Of a DNA stretch of 34,182 bases, positions 15,822 to 23,520 are shown piece by piece. The first letter of the stretch is position 1. The number at the start of each line of letters is the position of its first letter. The translations under genes and the position numbers were made by a program. Under the pieces are notes generated by a model. That model saw only the letters and a list, made by a program, of their open reading frames with translations, was not told the DNA's origin and did not search any database. The DNA lies in assembly GCA_020630975.1 (NCBI GenBank), contig JAHDID010000014.1, forward strand, positions 1-34,182. The letters are read 5' to 3'. The stretch is from Verrucomicrobiota bacterium. Lineage in GTDB: Bacteria > Verrucomicrobiota > Verrucomicrobiia > Verrucomicrobiales > DEV007.

Positions 15822-17309
15822 ATGAACCGGTTTTCTTTGTCACCTCTCTTCGCTGCTATCTGCTGCTGCCTATGCTGCAGTACCACGGTGGCAGACGATC
15901 TGGCCCCTTTGAGTGATGAATTCGACAGCGCTGCCTCGCTCACGAACTGGCAGCGACTGAATACCACCGAAGGCTGGGCAGCCGACAAGCTGGAGACACA
16001 CGATGTCGACACCAGTGTAGCTGGAAAGATGCGCATCATGCCCTACACCACTTCGTGGTACCGCGATCTCACAGGGCCGCTCGTGTACAAAGAAGTGACT
16101 GGCGACTTCGTGGTGACTACCGAACTCGATGTGCAGCGCCGAGGCGGAGCGGCTGGCCGCCCAGTGCCCCAGTTTTCCCTAGGCGGTATCATGATCCGTA
16201 CGGCTCGCTCGATCACAGCAGCGGCTCCCGTGCCTGCAGCCGCACCTAGCACGGTGCTCCCCTGGCCACCCAGCGGCTACACCACCGAGTGGACTCCTGG
16301 CACGGAGAACTACATCTTTCTCGCCTTCGGCAATGCTATCGGCAACACACCCGCTAATCAGTGGAGCTACGAAGTGAAAACCACGATCGATAGCAACTCC
16401 ACTCTCTACTACAACTCACTAGGAGTACCCGCAGATGAGGGCCGCGTCACTCTACAGGCCGTGCGCAGGGGAAATGTCTTTGTGCTGCTACGCAAGCATG
16501 GCCCCAGCGGGGATTGGATCGTAGAGAACCGCTACACCCGCCCTGACATGCCTCAGACCCTACAGGTCGGCATCACCACCTATACCGACTGGAATAATAT
16601 CCAGGCCAACAGCATGTTTGGCGGCAATAGCGATTTCCAAGGTCAGTATCACCACAACCGCAATGTAATGACCGCCGCCAATGGCTTTTCGGTGAATCCC
16701 GATCTAGTCGTCGATGCCGAGTACTTCCGCTTCCAGCGCCCCGACAGCTCCATCACCGAGACGACCCTAAATGCCCTCGCCCTGACCTCCGCAGGAGCTG
16801 GCACACGCTTCCTATCCGATACCGCTCTAGCCAGCGTACTCGGCGATGCCCAGGCCGTGCTCGGCCCCAGCTACACCACCCCGCTCGCTACCTATCTGCA
16901 AAACAGCGGCCTCAGCGGATCCGATGCTACAACCAGCGCCGATCCCGATGGCGATGGCATGACCAATATCACTGAGTGGGCCAATGGCACCGATCCCTCC
17001 ACCGGCACCAATGCCCAGCACATCCGCCACATCTTTGTCGAAGAAGGCGGCGTCACCTATCTCGCCCTGGCCTACGCCCGCCTCACCGGTGGCACCGAGA
17101 GCACAAACCAATACCAGCTAGGCGATCTCACCTACCACCTAGAAGGCTCCACCGATCTCGAGACCTGGGACCTGCAGCCAGTCGCCATCACCGCTCCCAG
17201 CAGCCTGCCTGCGCTCACCACTCCCGGCTACGAGTGGGGCTGCGTGCGCCTACCGGCCCCAGTGGATCTAGCAGATCGCGGGTATTTGCGATTTTGGGTG
17301 GAGGGTTGA
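15822..17309 (+). CDS. Secreted lectin/laminin-G-like protein with calcium-type repeat
   Basis: A 495-residue exported protein of unknown function. The start is taken as ATG 15822 (a TTG lies two codons earlier). The signal region is FAAICCCLCCSTTVADD, unusually rich in cysteine. Residues about 27-310 begin LSDEFDSAASLTNWQRLNTTEGW and include VTGDFVVTTELDVQRRG and LGGIMIRTA, a pattern of concanavalin-like beta-sandwich domains (DUF1349-like). Near residue 373 a DPDGDGMTNITEWANGTDP segment resembles a thrombospondin-3/EF-hand-type calcium loop. The C-terminal part (about 400-495) is beta-rich and ends in LRFWVEG. It probably binds extracellular polysaccharide (inference); no glycosidase catalytic motif is evident. 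Confidence 0.72.
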   Translation: MNRFSLSPLFAAICCCLCCSTTVADDLAPLSDEFDSAASLTNWQRLNTTEGWAADKLETHDVDTSVAGKMRIMPYTTSWYRDLTGPLVYKEVTGDFVVTTELDVQRRGGAAGRPVPQFSLGGIMIRTARSITAAAPVPAAAPSTVLPWPPSGYTTEWTPGTENYIFLAFGNAIGNTPANQWSYEVKTTIDSNSTLYYNSLGVPADEGRVTLQAVRRGNVFVLLRKHGPSGDWIVENRYTRPDMPQTLQVGITTYTDWNNIQANSMFGGNSDFQGQYHHNRNVMTAANGFSVNPDLVVDAEYFRFQRPDSSITETTLNALALTSAGAGTRFLSDTALASVLGDAQAVLGPSYTTPLATYLQNSGLSGSDATTSADPDGDGMTNITEWANGTDPSTGTNAQHIRHIFVEEGGVTYLALAYARLTGGTESTNQYQLGDLTYHLEGSTDLETWDLQPVAITAPSSLPALTTPGYEWGCVRLPAPVDLADRGYLRFWVEG

Positions 17310-17323
17310 TTGCACCCGGGAAC

Positions 17324-17385
17324 GCCGACGTCCTCGTCGGCATTCATTGCAACTACCCACTCACCTCTAAGCCGACGAGGCTTAG
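17324..17385. repeat. Palindromic repeat and hairpin between convergent genes
   Basis: GCCGACG-TCCT-CGTCGGC (17324-17341) is the core of the repeat family also found at 20371-20396, 20427-20452 and 20958-20983. A second hairpin, CTAAGCC-GACGA-GGCTTAG (17367-17385), follows. Both lie between the stops of two convergent genes and could act as a bidirectional terminator, although no T-run is present. Confidence 0.7.
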
Positions 17386-17396
17386 GACTATCAGGT

Positions 17397-17711
17397 CTAT
17401 CCAAATAAGCCCCAACTCAGAATACCAATAGGGTAGAGCAATACGATCCCTATCAGGCCAAGCCATGTACTTAATCGCTTACGCTTGCGCAATGCAAAAA
17501 TCGAAATCGGCACACCGGTAATCAAAGATATCCATGCAATACCAAAAGTAATTAAGGCAACTTCAAATGTGCTCAGCATCCACCATGTCCGCGATTCGCC
17601 CTCGTAAAATGGTCGTTCAAAAAGAGGCAGGGTTATTACCAAGACAAAAGCAAACCCAAAAATGTATAACACACATTTCTCTAGAAACGAAAACCCACGA
17701 ATCTTCATCAT
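17397..17711 (-). CDS. Small membrane protein, unknown function
   Basis: A 104-residue protein with three hydrophobic segments: VLYIFGFAFVLVITLPLF, LSTFEVALITFGIAWISLIT and WLGLIGIVLLYPIGILSWGL, separated by an acidic/aromatic loop and a basic KRKR loop. The basic N-terminus and loop suggest an inside N-terminus. Its DNA is more AT-rich than the neighbouring genes, which hints at an accessory origin. No family is recognised. The first two codons are both ATG, so the start could be 17711 or 17708. Confidence 0.55.
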   Translation of the reverse strand: MMKIRGFSFLEKCVLYIFGFAFVLVITLPLFERPFYEGESRTWWMLSTFEVALITFGIAWISLITGVPISIFALRKRKRLSTWLGLIGIVLLYPIGILSWGLFG

Positions 17712-17755
17712 TTAAGATTACAACGATGCAGCGACCTAAAAAGATCCTAAAAGCC

Positions 17756-18469
17756 CTACCGCTGAAACCCCTTCCGCCACAGCAGCGCCCCCAGAAAGAT
17801 CAAAACCGCCCCGGGTAACATCAACACCGGCGGGATAGGATACATTGAGGCATCGCGATGGGCGGCGATGTAGGCGTAGAGCCCACTCTGAGACGAGATG
17901 ATACTTTGGCTGACTAACCAGCGACTCCAGATCGGGATCCAGCCCAGAAGAAACAGCACAACGCCGACGATAAACAACTGCCCACCGAAGAACTGAAAAA
18001 AGCGCCAGGGTCTGGTCTGTCCATCTGGCGCATTCAGCGCCCACGAGTGCTGGCAATCACCACAGTACATCGTAGTGCCGAGGCAGACTAAGGGTGCCTG
18101 AAAGAAAATCATCGTGAAACAAGCCCAACGCTGCGGCTGAGTATCTGCCATAATGTTGGTGGACTGGCATTGAGGGCAGCGATCTTCCGCCGCAACCTCT
18201 TCGCTCCCTGCGGCACGCTCTTCATCCTCGGCAGGCAGACTAGAAAGGTTCGAGCTGCTATCCGCATCGCCCCCTGACAGAACCTCCTGCGCAGCTTGCC
18301 AATCCTGATCGGCCACCATCAGGCGGACGCCGCCAAAGGCATCGGACAGCACCCATTCATTCTGAACGATGTATTCATCGAAGAGGTGGGACTCTATCCC
18401 ATGGGCACCGAGGTGCAGGCGAGCGAGGTGAGCCTGCTCTGGGGTTTGAAACTTTCCGGCGACCTGCAT
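17756..18469 (-). CDS. DUF2007 membrane protein with zinc-ribbon-like segment
   Basis: A 237-residue protein. Residues 1-70 look like DUF2007: AGKFQTPEQAHLARLHLGAHGIESHLFDE followed by GGVRLMVADQDWQAAQEVL, the usual length and pattern of this putative signal-transducing domain. An acidic linker follows, then CPQCQST (about 98-104) and CGDCQHS (about 136-142), a CxxC pair of pairs likely to bind zinc. Hydrophobic segments lie between the two pairs and near 160-180, with another at the C-terminus (LPGAVLIFLGALLW). The function is unknown; a membrane-bound regulatory role is only a guess from the domain. It follows the adjacent minus-strand NUDIX gene by 89 bases. Confidence 0.7.
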   Translation of the reverse strand: MQVAGKFQTPEQAHLARLHLGAHGIESHLFDEYIVQNEWVLSDAFGGVRLMVADQDWQAAQEVLSGGDADSSSNLSSLPAEDEERAAGSEEVAAEDRCPQCQSTNIMADTQPQRWACFTMIFFQAPLVCLGTTMYCGDCQHSWALNAPDGQTRPWRFFQFFGGQLFIVGVVLFLLGWIPIWSRWLVSQSIISSQSGLYAYIAAHRDASMYPIPPVLMLPGAVLIFLGALLWRKGFQR

Positions 18470-18558
18470 GGACTTAGACCTTCAGGTTATACCTGAATCC
18501 ATCGGCAGAGAAAAGCTTTACGGAATGGAATTGGCAAATTCTGCTATGGCGAAGAGGC

Positions 18559-19110
18559 TTAGTACCAGAGCCGCCCACCACTATCGCCCGACAGCTGACG
18601 AGATAGATAGAGCGCTGCAAAAATTTTAAAGTCGACCATCTTGCCCTCGGCTTGGCGATCGGCGCACCAGGTCGGTATATCGCCGAGATCTACGAGGTGT
18701 ACACGGATGTCTTCGCTAGCAGTGCCCCCACCCTCGGTCATCTTGGTCAGCTCGGTGGCTTGAAAGATCGTATTTGTCTCCGTAGTGAGTCCTGCAGAGG
18801 AGGGCCCCTCAGTCAGGCGTACCCAGCTCTTGGCCTCGTAGCCGGTCTCCTCCTTTAGCTCGCGGCGAGCCGCAGTCTCGAGCGGCTCATCCTCCTGCAG
18901 CGGGATATCGCCTGCTAGGCCTGCAGGCAGCTCGATCACATTTTTGGCCACAGGCGGGCGGTATTGCTCGGTCAGCACCACCCGTCGATCATCCGTGATG
19001 GCCAGGATAGCGACACAGCCTTTGGCGTTGGGCCGCACCACGTACTCCCAGCCTTTGTCCGTCTCTCGGTATTCCAGATACCTGCCCGTATGGTGGATGG
19101 TGTCGCTCAT
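18559..19110 (-). CDS. NUDIX hydrolase, ADP-ribose pyrophosphatase-like
   Basis: A 183-residue protein with a NUDIX box: glycine of AGD, then PLETAARRELKEETGYEA, giving the REL-EE-G core that binds magnesium. The upstream TEQYRPPVAKNVIELPAGL segment is typical of ADP-sugar pyrophosphatases, and SSAGLTTETNTIFQA fits the substrate loop. Spacing from the glycine to the first glutamate is slightly longer than the textbook box. The ATG at 19110 is preferred over an upstream start at 19146, because the extra residues look non-conserved. A TATCCT hexamer ends six bases before this ATG with TTGGTT 18 bases upstream of it, so the transcript may be almost leaderless (inference). Confidence 0.85.
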   Translation of the reverse strand: MSDTIHHTGRYLEYRETDKGWEYVVRPNAKGCVAILAITDDRRVVLTEQYRPPVAKNVIELPAGLAGDIPLQEDEPLETAARRELKEETGYEAKSWVRLTEGPSSAGLTTETNTIFQATELTKMTEGGGTASEDIRVHLVDLGDIPTWCADRQAEGKMVDFKIFAALYLSRQLSGDSGGRLWY

Positions 19111-19255
19111 GCCGCTAGGATACGACTGACAGGCCGAAAAAACCAATCCTCAAGTTTGCGACCGACTCTCACGAAGTTTTTAGATAAATATTAGGATTTC
19201 CCCTTGAATTTCGCTAATTTTTTTCTGATGATGCGACTCAGGGTTTACCAAACGC

Positions 19256-19684
19256 ATGAAACGACTATTTCTGGCCATCACCATCATCGCTTCCTTCCTA
19301 GCGACCGACATCGTCTACTCTTACGATGAGCCGCTCTTCTGTCGTTCTTACCGCAAGAAGAAGCCTTTCGCACTGAAGTTCCCTAACCTAGCGGTGTGCC
19401 TCAATGCGGCTCAGCCTTATGGCGAAGTGGTCGGAACCATCGAGTGGTGCCGCAAGAGCTACACACGGGTCGGCGTAGATGAATGTGGTCGCACTATCCA
19501 GTGGCGCGCTACCGACATCACTTACCGCTACGTGCTCTGCAACGGAGCCTATGGCGAGTGTTTCACCAAAACTCAGGTCGATGGACCGATCGAGTATGTC
19601 GAGGCAGTCCCCACTCCAGCTGCATGCACACCTGCCAAAGGTGTGACCACTGCTCCTGCTAAGGGGATCTCGATCTTTAAGTAA
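19256..19684 (+). CDS. Secreted cysteine-rich small protein
   Basis: A 142-residue protein of unknown function. The N-terminus is a good signal peptide (MKRLFLAITIIASFLATDIVYS). The mature part has seven cysteines (in FCR, VCL, EWCR, DECG, LCNG, GECF and AACT), suggesting disulfide bonds, and a low-complexity tail rich in Pro, Thr, Ala and Lys (AKGVTTAPAKG). No motif of a known family was recognised. The upstream 145 bases are AT-rich and likely hold its promoter. A short hairpin CTGGT-CGTA-ACCAG lies just after the stop (about 19686-19699). Confidence 0.65.
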   Translation: MKRLFLAITIIASFLATDIVYSYDEPLFCRSYRKKKPFALKFPNLAVCLNAAQPYGEVVGTIEWCRKSYTRVGVDECGRTIQWRATDITYRYVLCNGAYGECFTKTQVDGPIEYVEAVPTPAACTPAKGVTTAPAKGISIFK

Positions 19685-19762
19685 GCTGGTCGTAACCAGC
19701 CGAACCTCATACACAACCCGATTGCCCATCTGTGAATTGGGCAGTTGCGATTTGCTCCGATC

Positions 19763-19781
19763 GGACGATGATGTCTCGTCC
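19763..19781 (+). promoter_or_regulatory. Hairpin just upstream of DUF6580 start
   Basis: GGACGA (19763-19768) pairs with TCGTCC (19776-19781) around a TGATGTC loop, ending eight bases before the ATG at 19790. In the mRNA it would occupy the ribosome-binding region, so it could affect initiation. There is no conserved riboswitch fold that I recognise. Confidence 0.35.
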
Positions 19782-19789
19782 GTCAGATC

Positions 19790-20365
19790 ATGTCCCGTTT
19801 TTATCCTTCACTCATCTGGGCGCTTGTCATCCTAGCCATCATCTATCGTGTGGTAGCGTCCCAATACCCTGCTTTGAGCAACACATCGCCCACCATGGCC
19901 CTGTGCTTCGGTGGAGGCTTCCTGCTCCTGGGCAAATCTAAAGGTCTCTGGTGGATACCAGCCCTACTCGTGCTAGCCAGCGATATCCTGATCGGTATGC
20001 TCAATGGCGGTGGTGGCATCGGCGGCTACACAATGATGACGATTACCATCTTCTGCGCAGCAGCATGGCTCGGACAGCGCGCATCGAGCTGGACCGGCCG
20101 CATATGGCCCGCCATGTGGTGCGGCGTGCTGATCTCCAGCCTGTTTTTCTATCTAGCAGCCAACACCTATGCCTGGGCAGTCTTTCCCGGCTACGCCAAA
20201 AGCCTGACAGGCTGGTGGCAGAGCCAAACCACAGGTCTGCCTGGTTTCCCGCCATCATGGCTCTTCCTACGCAATGCCATCATCGGCGATACCATCTGGT
20301 GCGTCATAGCTGGGCTAGCGTTTTTCTGGAAGCCCGCCGACGTGCGTGAGACGGCTACAGCGTAA
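19790..20365 (+). CDS. DUF6580-like membrane protein
   Basis: A 191-residue integral membrane protein with about five hydrophobic segments. The SPTMALCFGGGFLLLGKSKGLWWIPALLVLASDILIGML stretch matches the DUF6580 pattern: gain of Gly-rich helix, then a conserved LxxSD. The C-terminal half has LRNAIIGDTIWCVIAGLAFF. The family resembles small substrate-binding membrane subunits of ECF-type transporters, but no energising ATPase is nearby, so the substrate is unknown. A palindromic repeat begins six bases after the stop. Confidence 0.7.
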   Translation: MSRFYPSLIWALVILAIIYRVVASQYPALSNTSPTMALCFGGGFLLLGKSKGLWWIPALLVLASDILIGMLNGGGGIGGYTMMTITIFCAAAWLGQRASSWTGRIWPAMWCGVLISSLFFYLAANTYAWAVFPGYAKSLTGWWQSQTTGLPGFPPSWLFLRNAIIGDTIWCVIAGLAFFWKPADVRETATA

Positions 20366-20370
20366 CTCTC

Positions 20371-20452
20371 CTGGGATCGCCGACGTCCTCGTCGGCTCGC
20401 AGGTTTTGGAAGCTTTTTGGGAAAATGCCGACGAGGACGTCGGCGATCCCAG
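20371..20452. repeat. 26-bp perfect inverted repeat
   Basis: The 26 bases at 20371-20396 (starting CTGGGATCGCCGACG) are the exact reverse complement of 20427-20452, separated by 30 bases. Each arm also folds alone as GCCGACG-TCCT-CGTCGGC or its complement. A third copy, in the orientation of the right arm, lies at 20958-20983, and a shorter core copy at 17324-17341. Confidence 0.85.
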
Positions 20453-20469
20453 AAAGGCCACTTTTCACT

Positions 20470-20904
20470 CTACAGAAAATAGAGGCAAACATGTAGGTTA
20501 TAAGCTTTGGCACAAGCTTTCACTACCATTGCACTAAGCAATGGACCAAGCAGGACTAGCGCCATCGGCAAGCTATTCAGTGGAGCAGCAACAACACCAC
20601 GCCTAATCTTAACGGCCATCACCGCCAACCCAGTCACGCTATAAATAAGAAAGCTTATCCGCACTACTTCCACACTTCCCTGTCCTGCGAGACAGAGACA
20701 CCCTGTAATAGAAAGATAAAAGACCACGCAAAATAAGACCGAGAGTAAAAACAACACTTTAGACGGATCACCCGTGAATTTTCTGCGAAAACCAACCAAG
20801 AACAGAAACACCAAATACAACTTCGAATCTAAAATCCAAACCCCACAAAAACCAAGGGCAGCAAGAGCTAACACCTCTAGCAGCAGTTGTTTGCGAGCAT
20901 TCAT
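20470..20904 (-). CDS. Membrane protein flanked by repeat copies
   Basis: A 144-residue protein with four probable transmembrane segments: LLLEVLALAALGFCGVWIL, VLFLLSVLFCVVFYLSITGCLC, ISFLIYSVTGLAVMAVKI and SLPMALVLLGPLLSAMVV. No family is recognised. Codon use and base composition are more AT-rich than surrounding conserved genes. It lies exactly between direct copies of the 26-bp repeat (20427-20452 and 20958-20983), which may indicate an inserted cassette. It is distinct from the downstream lpxA, which is on the same strand. Confidence 0.55.
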   Translation of the reverse strand: MNARKQLLLEVLALAALGFCGVWILDSKLYLVFLFLVGFRRKFTGDPSKVLFLLSVLFCVVFYLSITGCLCLAGQGSVEVVRISFLIYSVTGLAVMAVKIRRGVVAAPLNSLPMALVLLGPLLSAMVVKACAKAYNLHVCLYFL

Positions 20905-20957
20905 CTGCCTTTACCTACCCTTATGTAGGAATTTTAGCAAATTCCCCGCAAAAGAAT

Positions 20958-20983
20958 GCCGACGAGGACGTCGGCGATCCCAG
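20958..20983. repeat. 26-bp palindromic repeat, third full copy
   Basis: This copy is identical to 20427-20452, beginning GCCGACGAGGACGTCGGC and ending GATCCCAG. It sits between the start of the 144-residue membrane protein gene and the end of lpxA. Its internal hairpin could also terminate lpxA transcripts coming from the right. Confidence 0.8.
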
Positions 20984-20995
20984 GTAACCCCAAAA

Positions 20996-21769
20996 TCAGT
21001 GTATCCCCCGCTCAGAGCCACGAACGAAGTCGGCAATCAACGCTGTCTCATCGGTCGCGCCGGGCATATCCTCGATCGCATGAATCGCCTCGGTGGCGTT
21101 TAGCTTCTGCCGATAAAGGATCTTGAAAGCGTTTTTAATGCTCTCGACCTGGCCCTCGGAATAACCACGACGCCGCAGGCCGATGGAGTTGTGCGAGCGG
21201 ACGCGAGCCGGATTGCCATCGATGACCATGAATGGCGGCACATCCTGAACGATCTTGGTACAGCCACCGGTGATGACATGATCGCCAACCTGACAAAACT
21301 GGTGAATCCCTGTGAGACCGCCGAGTACCACATGATCGCCAATGATCACATGACCAGCCAGTTGGCAGGAATTGGAAAAGATCACATGATCACCAATCCG
21401 GCAATCGTGGCCGATGTGGCTGTAGGCAAGGAAGTTGCCATGACTGCCGAGTATCGTCGCATCGCCGGGCGATGTGGCACGGTTCACCGTGGTGAACTCG
21501 CGGAAGGTATTACCATCGCCCACGCGCAGGTAGGTAGGCTCAGCCTCGTATTTGAGATCCTGTGTCTGCTGACCAATCGAGGCATAAGCAAAGAAAGTAT
21601 TATCCCGCCCGATCTCGGTAGAGCCGTGGATGGTCACGTGATTCTGCAGTGTACAACCGTCGCCCAGCTGCACCCCCGCGTAGATCACGCAGTACGGGCC
21701 GATCTTGACGTTCTCGCCTAGCTCAGCCTCTGCATCGACGACAGCCGTCGGATGGATCTCGGTTCCCAT
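20996..21769 (-). CDS. lpxA: UDP-N-acetylglucosamine acyltransferase LpxA
   Basis: A 257-residue left-handed beta-helix protein catalysing the first step of lipid A synthesis, 3-O-acylation of UDP-GlcNAc. It starts GTEIHPTAVVDAEAELGENVKIGPY and shows hexapeptide repeats through about residue 190. The catalytic histidine is in YSHIGHDCRIG, and GGLTGIHQFCQVG and GCTKIVQDVPPFM are typical of LpxA. The helical C-terminal part is RRRGYSEGQVESIKNAFKILYR. ATG 21769 is chosen since residues before it do not fit the family. It follows the lpxC-fabZ fusion after 37 bases, the normal order for the pathway. Confidence 0.95.
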   Translation of the reverse strand: MGTEIHPTAVVDAEAELGENVKIGPYCVIYAGVQLGDGCTLQNHVTIHGSTEIGRDNTFFAYASIGQQTQDLKYEAEPTYLRVGDGNTFREFTTVNRATSPGDATILGSHGNFLAYSHIGHDCRIGDHVIFSNSCQLAGHVIIGDHVVLGGLTGIHQFCQVGDHVITGGCTKIVQDVPPFMVIDGNPARVRSHNSIGLRRRGYSEGQVESIKNAFKILYRQKLNATEAIHAIEDMPGATDETALIADFVRGSERGIH

Positions 21770-21806
21770 GGTATCGGGAGGATGGTGCGGCCACCTGGCC
21801 CTAACA

Positions 21807-23120
21807 TCAAGTATCGATGACAGCAAACTTCAGCTCGGCCTCGGCCGTGACCTCGCCATTCACCAGACAGCGGCAGTTCGCTGAAGCGATGCTGCGACGA
21901 ATCTTGGTGAGCTCGGTCTCGATGAAGAGCGTGTCTCCCGGCACCACAGGCTTGCGGAATTTTACCTTATCAGCACTCATGAAGTAGCCGACCTTGCCCT
22001 GGTGCTGCGGCATACGCAGCAGGATGATGCTGCCGACCTGAGCCATCGCCTCGATCTGCAGGACACCCGGCATCACTGGATGGCCTGGGAAATGCCCCTG
22101 AAAGTAAGGCTCATTGATGGTGACTTGCTTCACCCCTGTGCAGCCCATATCGCCTTCAAATCCGACGATACGGTCTACCATGAGGAAAGGATAGCGGTGC
22201 GGCAGGATCTTCTGCACCTCGACAGTATCGAGCACGCTCTCACCGTGTGGAATGTGCACTGGTGGCACCATGGATCGCGTGTTCTGCAGCTGCTTATCGA
22301 TCAGCTCAGCCATCTTAGTATTCGGACCATGACCAGGCTTAACAGCGATGATGTGGCCATTGATGCGCTTACCGCAGAGCATCAGATCGCCGATGATATC
22401 GAGGATCTTGTGGCGGACAAACTCATCGTCATAGCGCATCTCCTCCTTACTCATCACAGAGTCGCCTTTCACCACCACGGCGTTTTCCAGGCTACCACCT
22501 TTGATCAGACCTTTCTCGAGAAGCGGCTCGACATCCTCGTAGAAGACGAATGTCCGCGCTGGAGCGATCTCTTTCTCATAGGTCTCTGGAGTGATATCCA
22601 TCGACAGATGCTGAGTGAATCTACCGTCTGGCCCCACCTGCGTGCAGGACACCTTCAGCCCCTTGCCTGGGACGATGGTGATCAGCGAGCCATTGCCAGC
22701 ATCCATGTGTAGAGGCTCGCGCACCTCGAAGACCGAGCGATACTCCTCTTGCTCCTCGATACCGGCCTGCTTGATACACTCGACGAATGGCAGCGACGAG
22801 CCATCACCGATCGGCGGCTCATTGGCATCCATCTCGATCAGAGCGTTGTCGACACCCATGCCGACGAGAGCAGAGATCACGTGCTCCACAGTGTGGACCT
22901 TTACCGAGCCCTCTGCCAGTGTGGTGGCGCGCTCTACGGTCTGCACCTTCGACACGTGCGCATCGATAAAGGGCTGATCATCGAGATCTACCCTGCGAAA
23001 GCGGATACCGTGCCCTGCCGGAGCGGGCTTCATAGTGAGAGTCACCTGCTCGCCGGTATGCAGGGAGGTACCCGTGAGCGAGGATGAAGAGGCGAGTGTT
23101 TTCTGTCTAGCCGTCGACAT
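21807..23120 (-). CDS. lpxC-fabZ: Bifunctional LpxC deacetylase / FabZ dehydratase
   Basis: A 437-residue fusion. Residues about 1-285 are the zinc deacetylase LpxC (committed step of lipid A synthesis): VHTVEHVISALVGMGVDNA with the zinc-binding H80, the EPPIGDGSSLPFV block, and RHKILDIIGDLMLCG with zinc ligands His and Asp. Residues about 300-437 are the beta-hydroxyacyl-ACP dehydratase FabZ: ILPHRYPFLMVDRI, GHFPGHPVMPGVLQIEAMAQ with catalytic His and Glu. This fusion is known from Bacteroidota and related diderms, and supports a Verrucomicrobia/FCB-PVC-type origin. It lies upstream of lpxA. The leader contains AT-rich sequence (TAAATATTTTATCC) near the ATG and no Shine-Dalgarno site. Confidence 0.94.
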   Translation of the reverse strand: MSTARQKTLASSSSLTGTSLHTGEQVTLTMKPAPAGHGIRFRRVDLDDQPFIDAHVSKVQTVERATTLAEGSVKVHTVEHVISALVGMGVDNALIEMDANEPPIGDGSSLPFVECIKQAGIEEQEEYRSVFEVREPLHMDAGNGSLITIVPGKGLKVSCTQVGPDGRFTQHLSMDITPETYEKEIAPARTFVFYEDVEPLLEKGLIKGGSLENAVVVKGDSVMSKEEMRYDDEFVRHKILDIIGDLMLCGKRINGHIIAVKPGHGPNTKMAELIDKQLQNTRSMVPPVHIPHGESVLDTVEVQKILPHRYPFLMVDRIVGFEGDMGCTGVKQVTINEPYFQGHFPGHPVMPGVLQIEAMAQVGSIILLRMPQHQGKVGYFMSADKVKFRKPVVPGDTLFIETELTKIRRSIASANCRCLVNGEVTAEAELKFAVIDT

Positions 23121-23281
23121 AGTGGTGGATAAAATATTTAAAAAATTAGTTAAGCCCCCATTCCTAGCGCATCCGTGAGGATAGTCCAGCGCAGAATAAC
23201 GCAGAGTGAAGATCCAGCCGTTTAGGCGAAAGGTGTACGAAAGGACTGTACTCGAGCAAGTCTAGGTAGGAGGGCTTGGCT

Positions 23282-23460
23282 AGATGGAAGAGCTGATTTA
23301 TGATTCCCGATTAGTGAGTTTTGATTTTTGAAGTGCCCATCCAGACGCCACGAGTATCCGCAACGCTTACAACCACCATTCAGCGACGCCCCTAAAACAA
23401 TCAAAATTCAAAAATCCCACTCGTCATTCTCTATTCAACTCTACCCAAGCCAAAGCCCTA
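23282..23460. repeat. MITE-like repeat, copy A, in the 23121-23520 gap
   Basis: The stretch starting GGAAGAGCTGATTTATGATT and ending CCTACC-like sequence recurs at 26693-26830 with few changes. Copy A carries about 32 extra bases in its middle (about 23345-23376). The left half (GATTTTTGAA) and right half (TTCAAAAATC) are partly inverted, so the element could fold on itself. The 400-base gap between lpxC-fabZ and the RluA gene otherwise holds the AT-rich lpxC promoter region (23121-23165) and nothing else I recognise. Confidence 0.7.
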
Positions 23461-23520
23461 AGCAGCAGAAAGAACGATTTTAGACTCCTAACACACACTT
23501 CCCACCCTCTACCCTTTTTC

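Noticed and set aside
15553-15843. N-terminal extension of RecO
   Set aside because: It translates the tandem 13-bp repeat and overlaps the start of the divergent secreted-protein gene; the family-like N-terminus begins near 15552.
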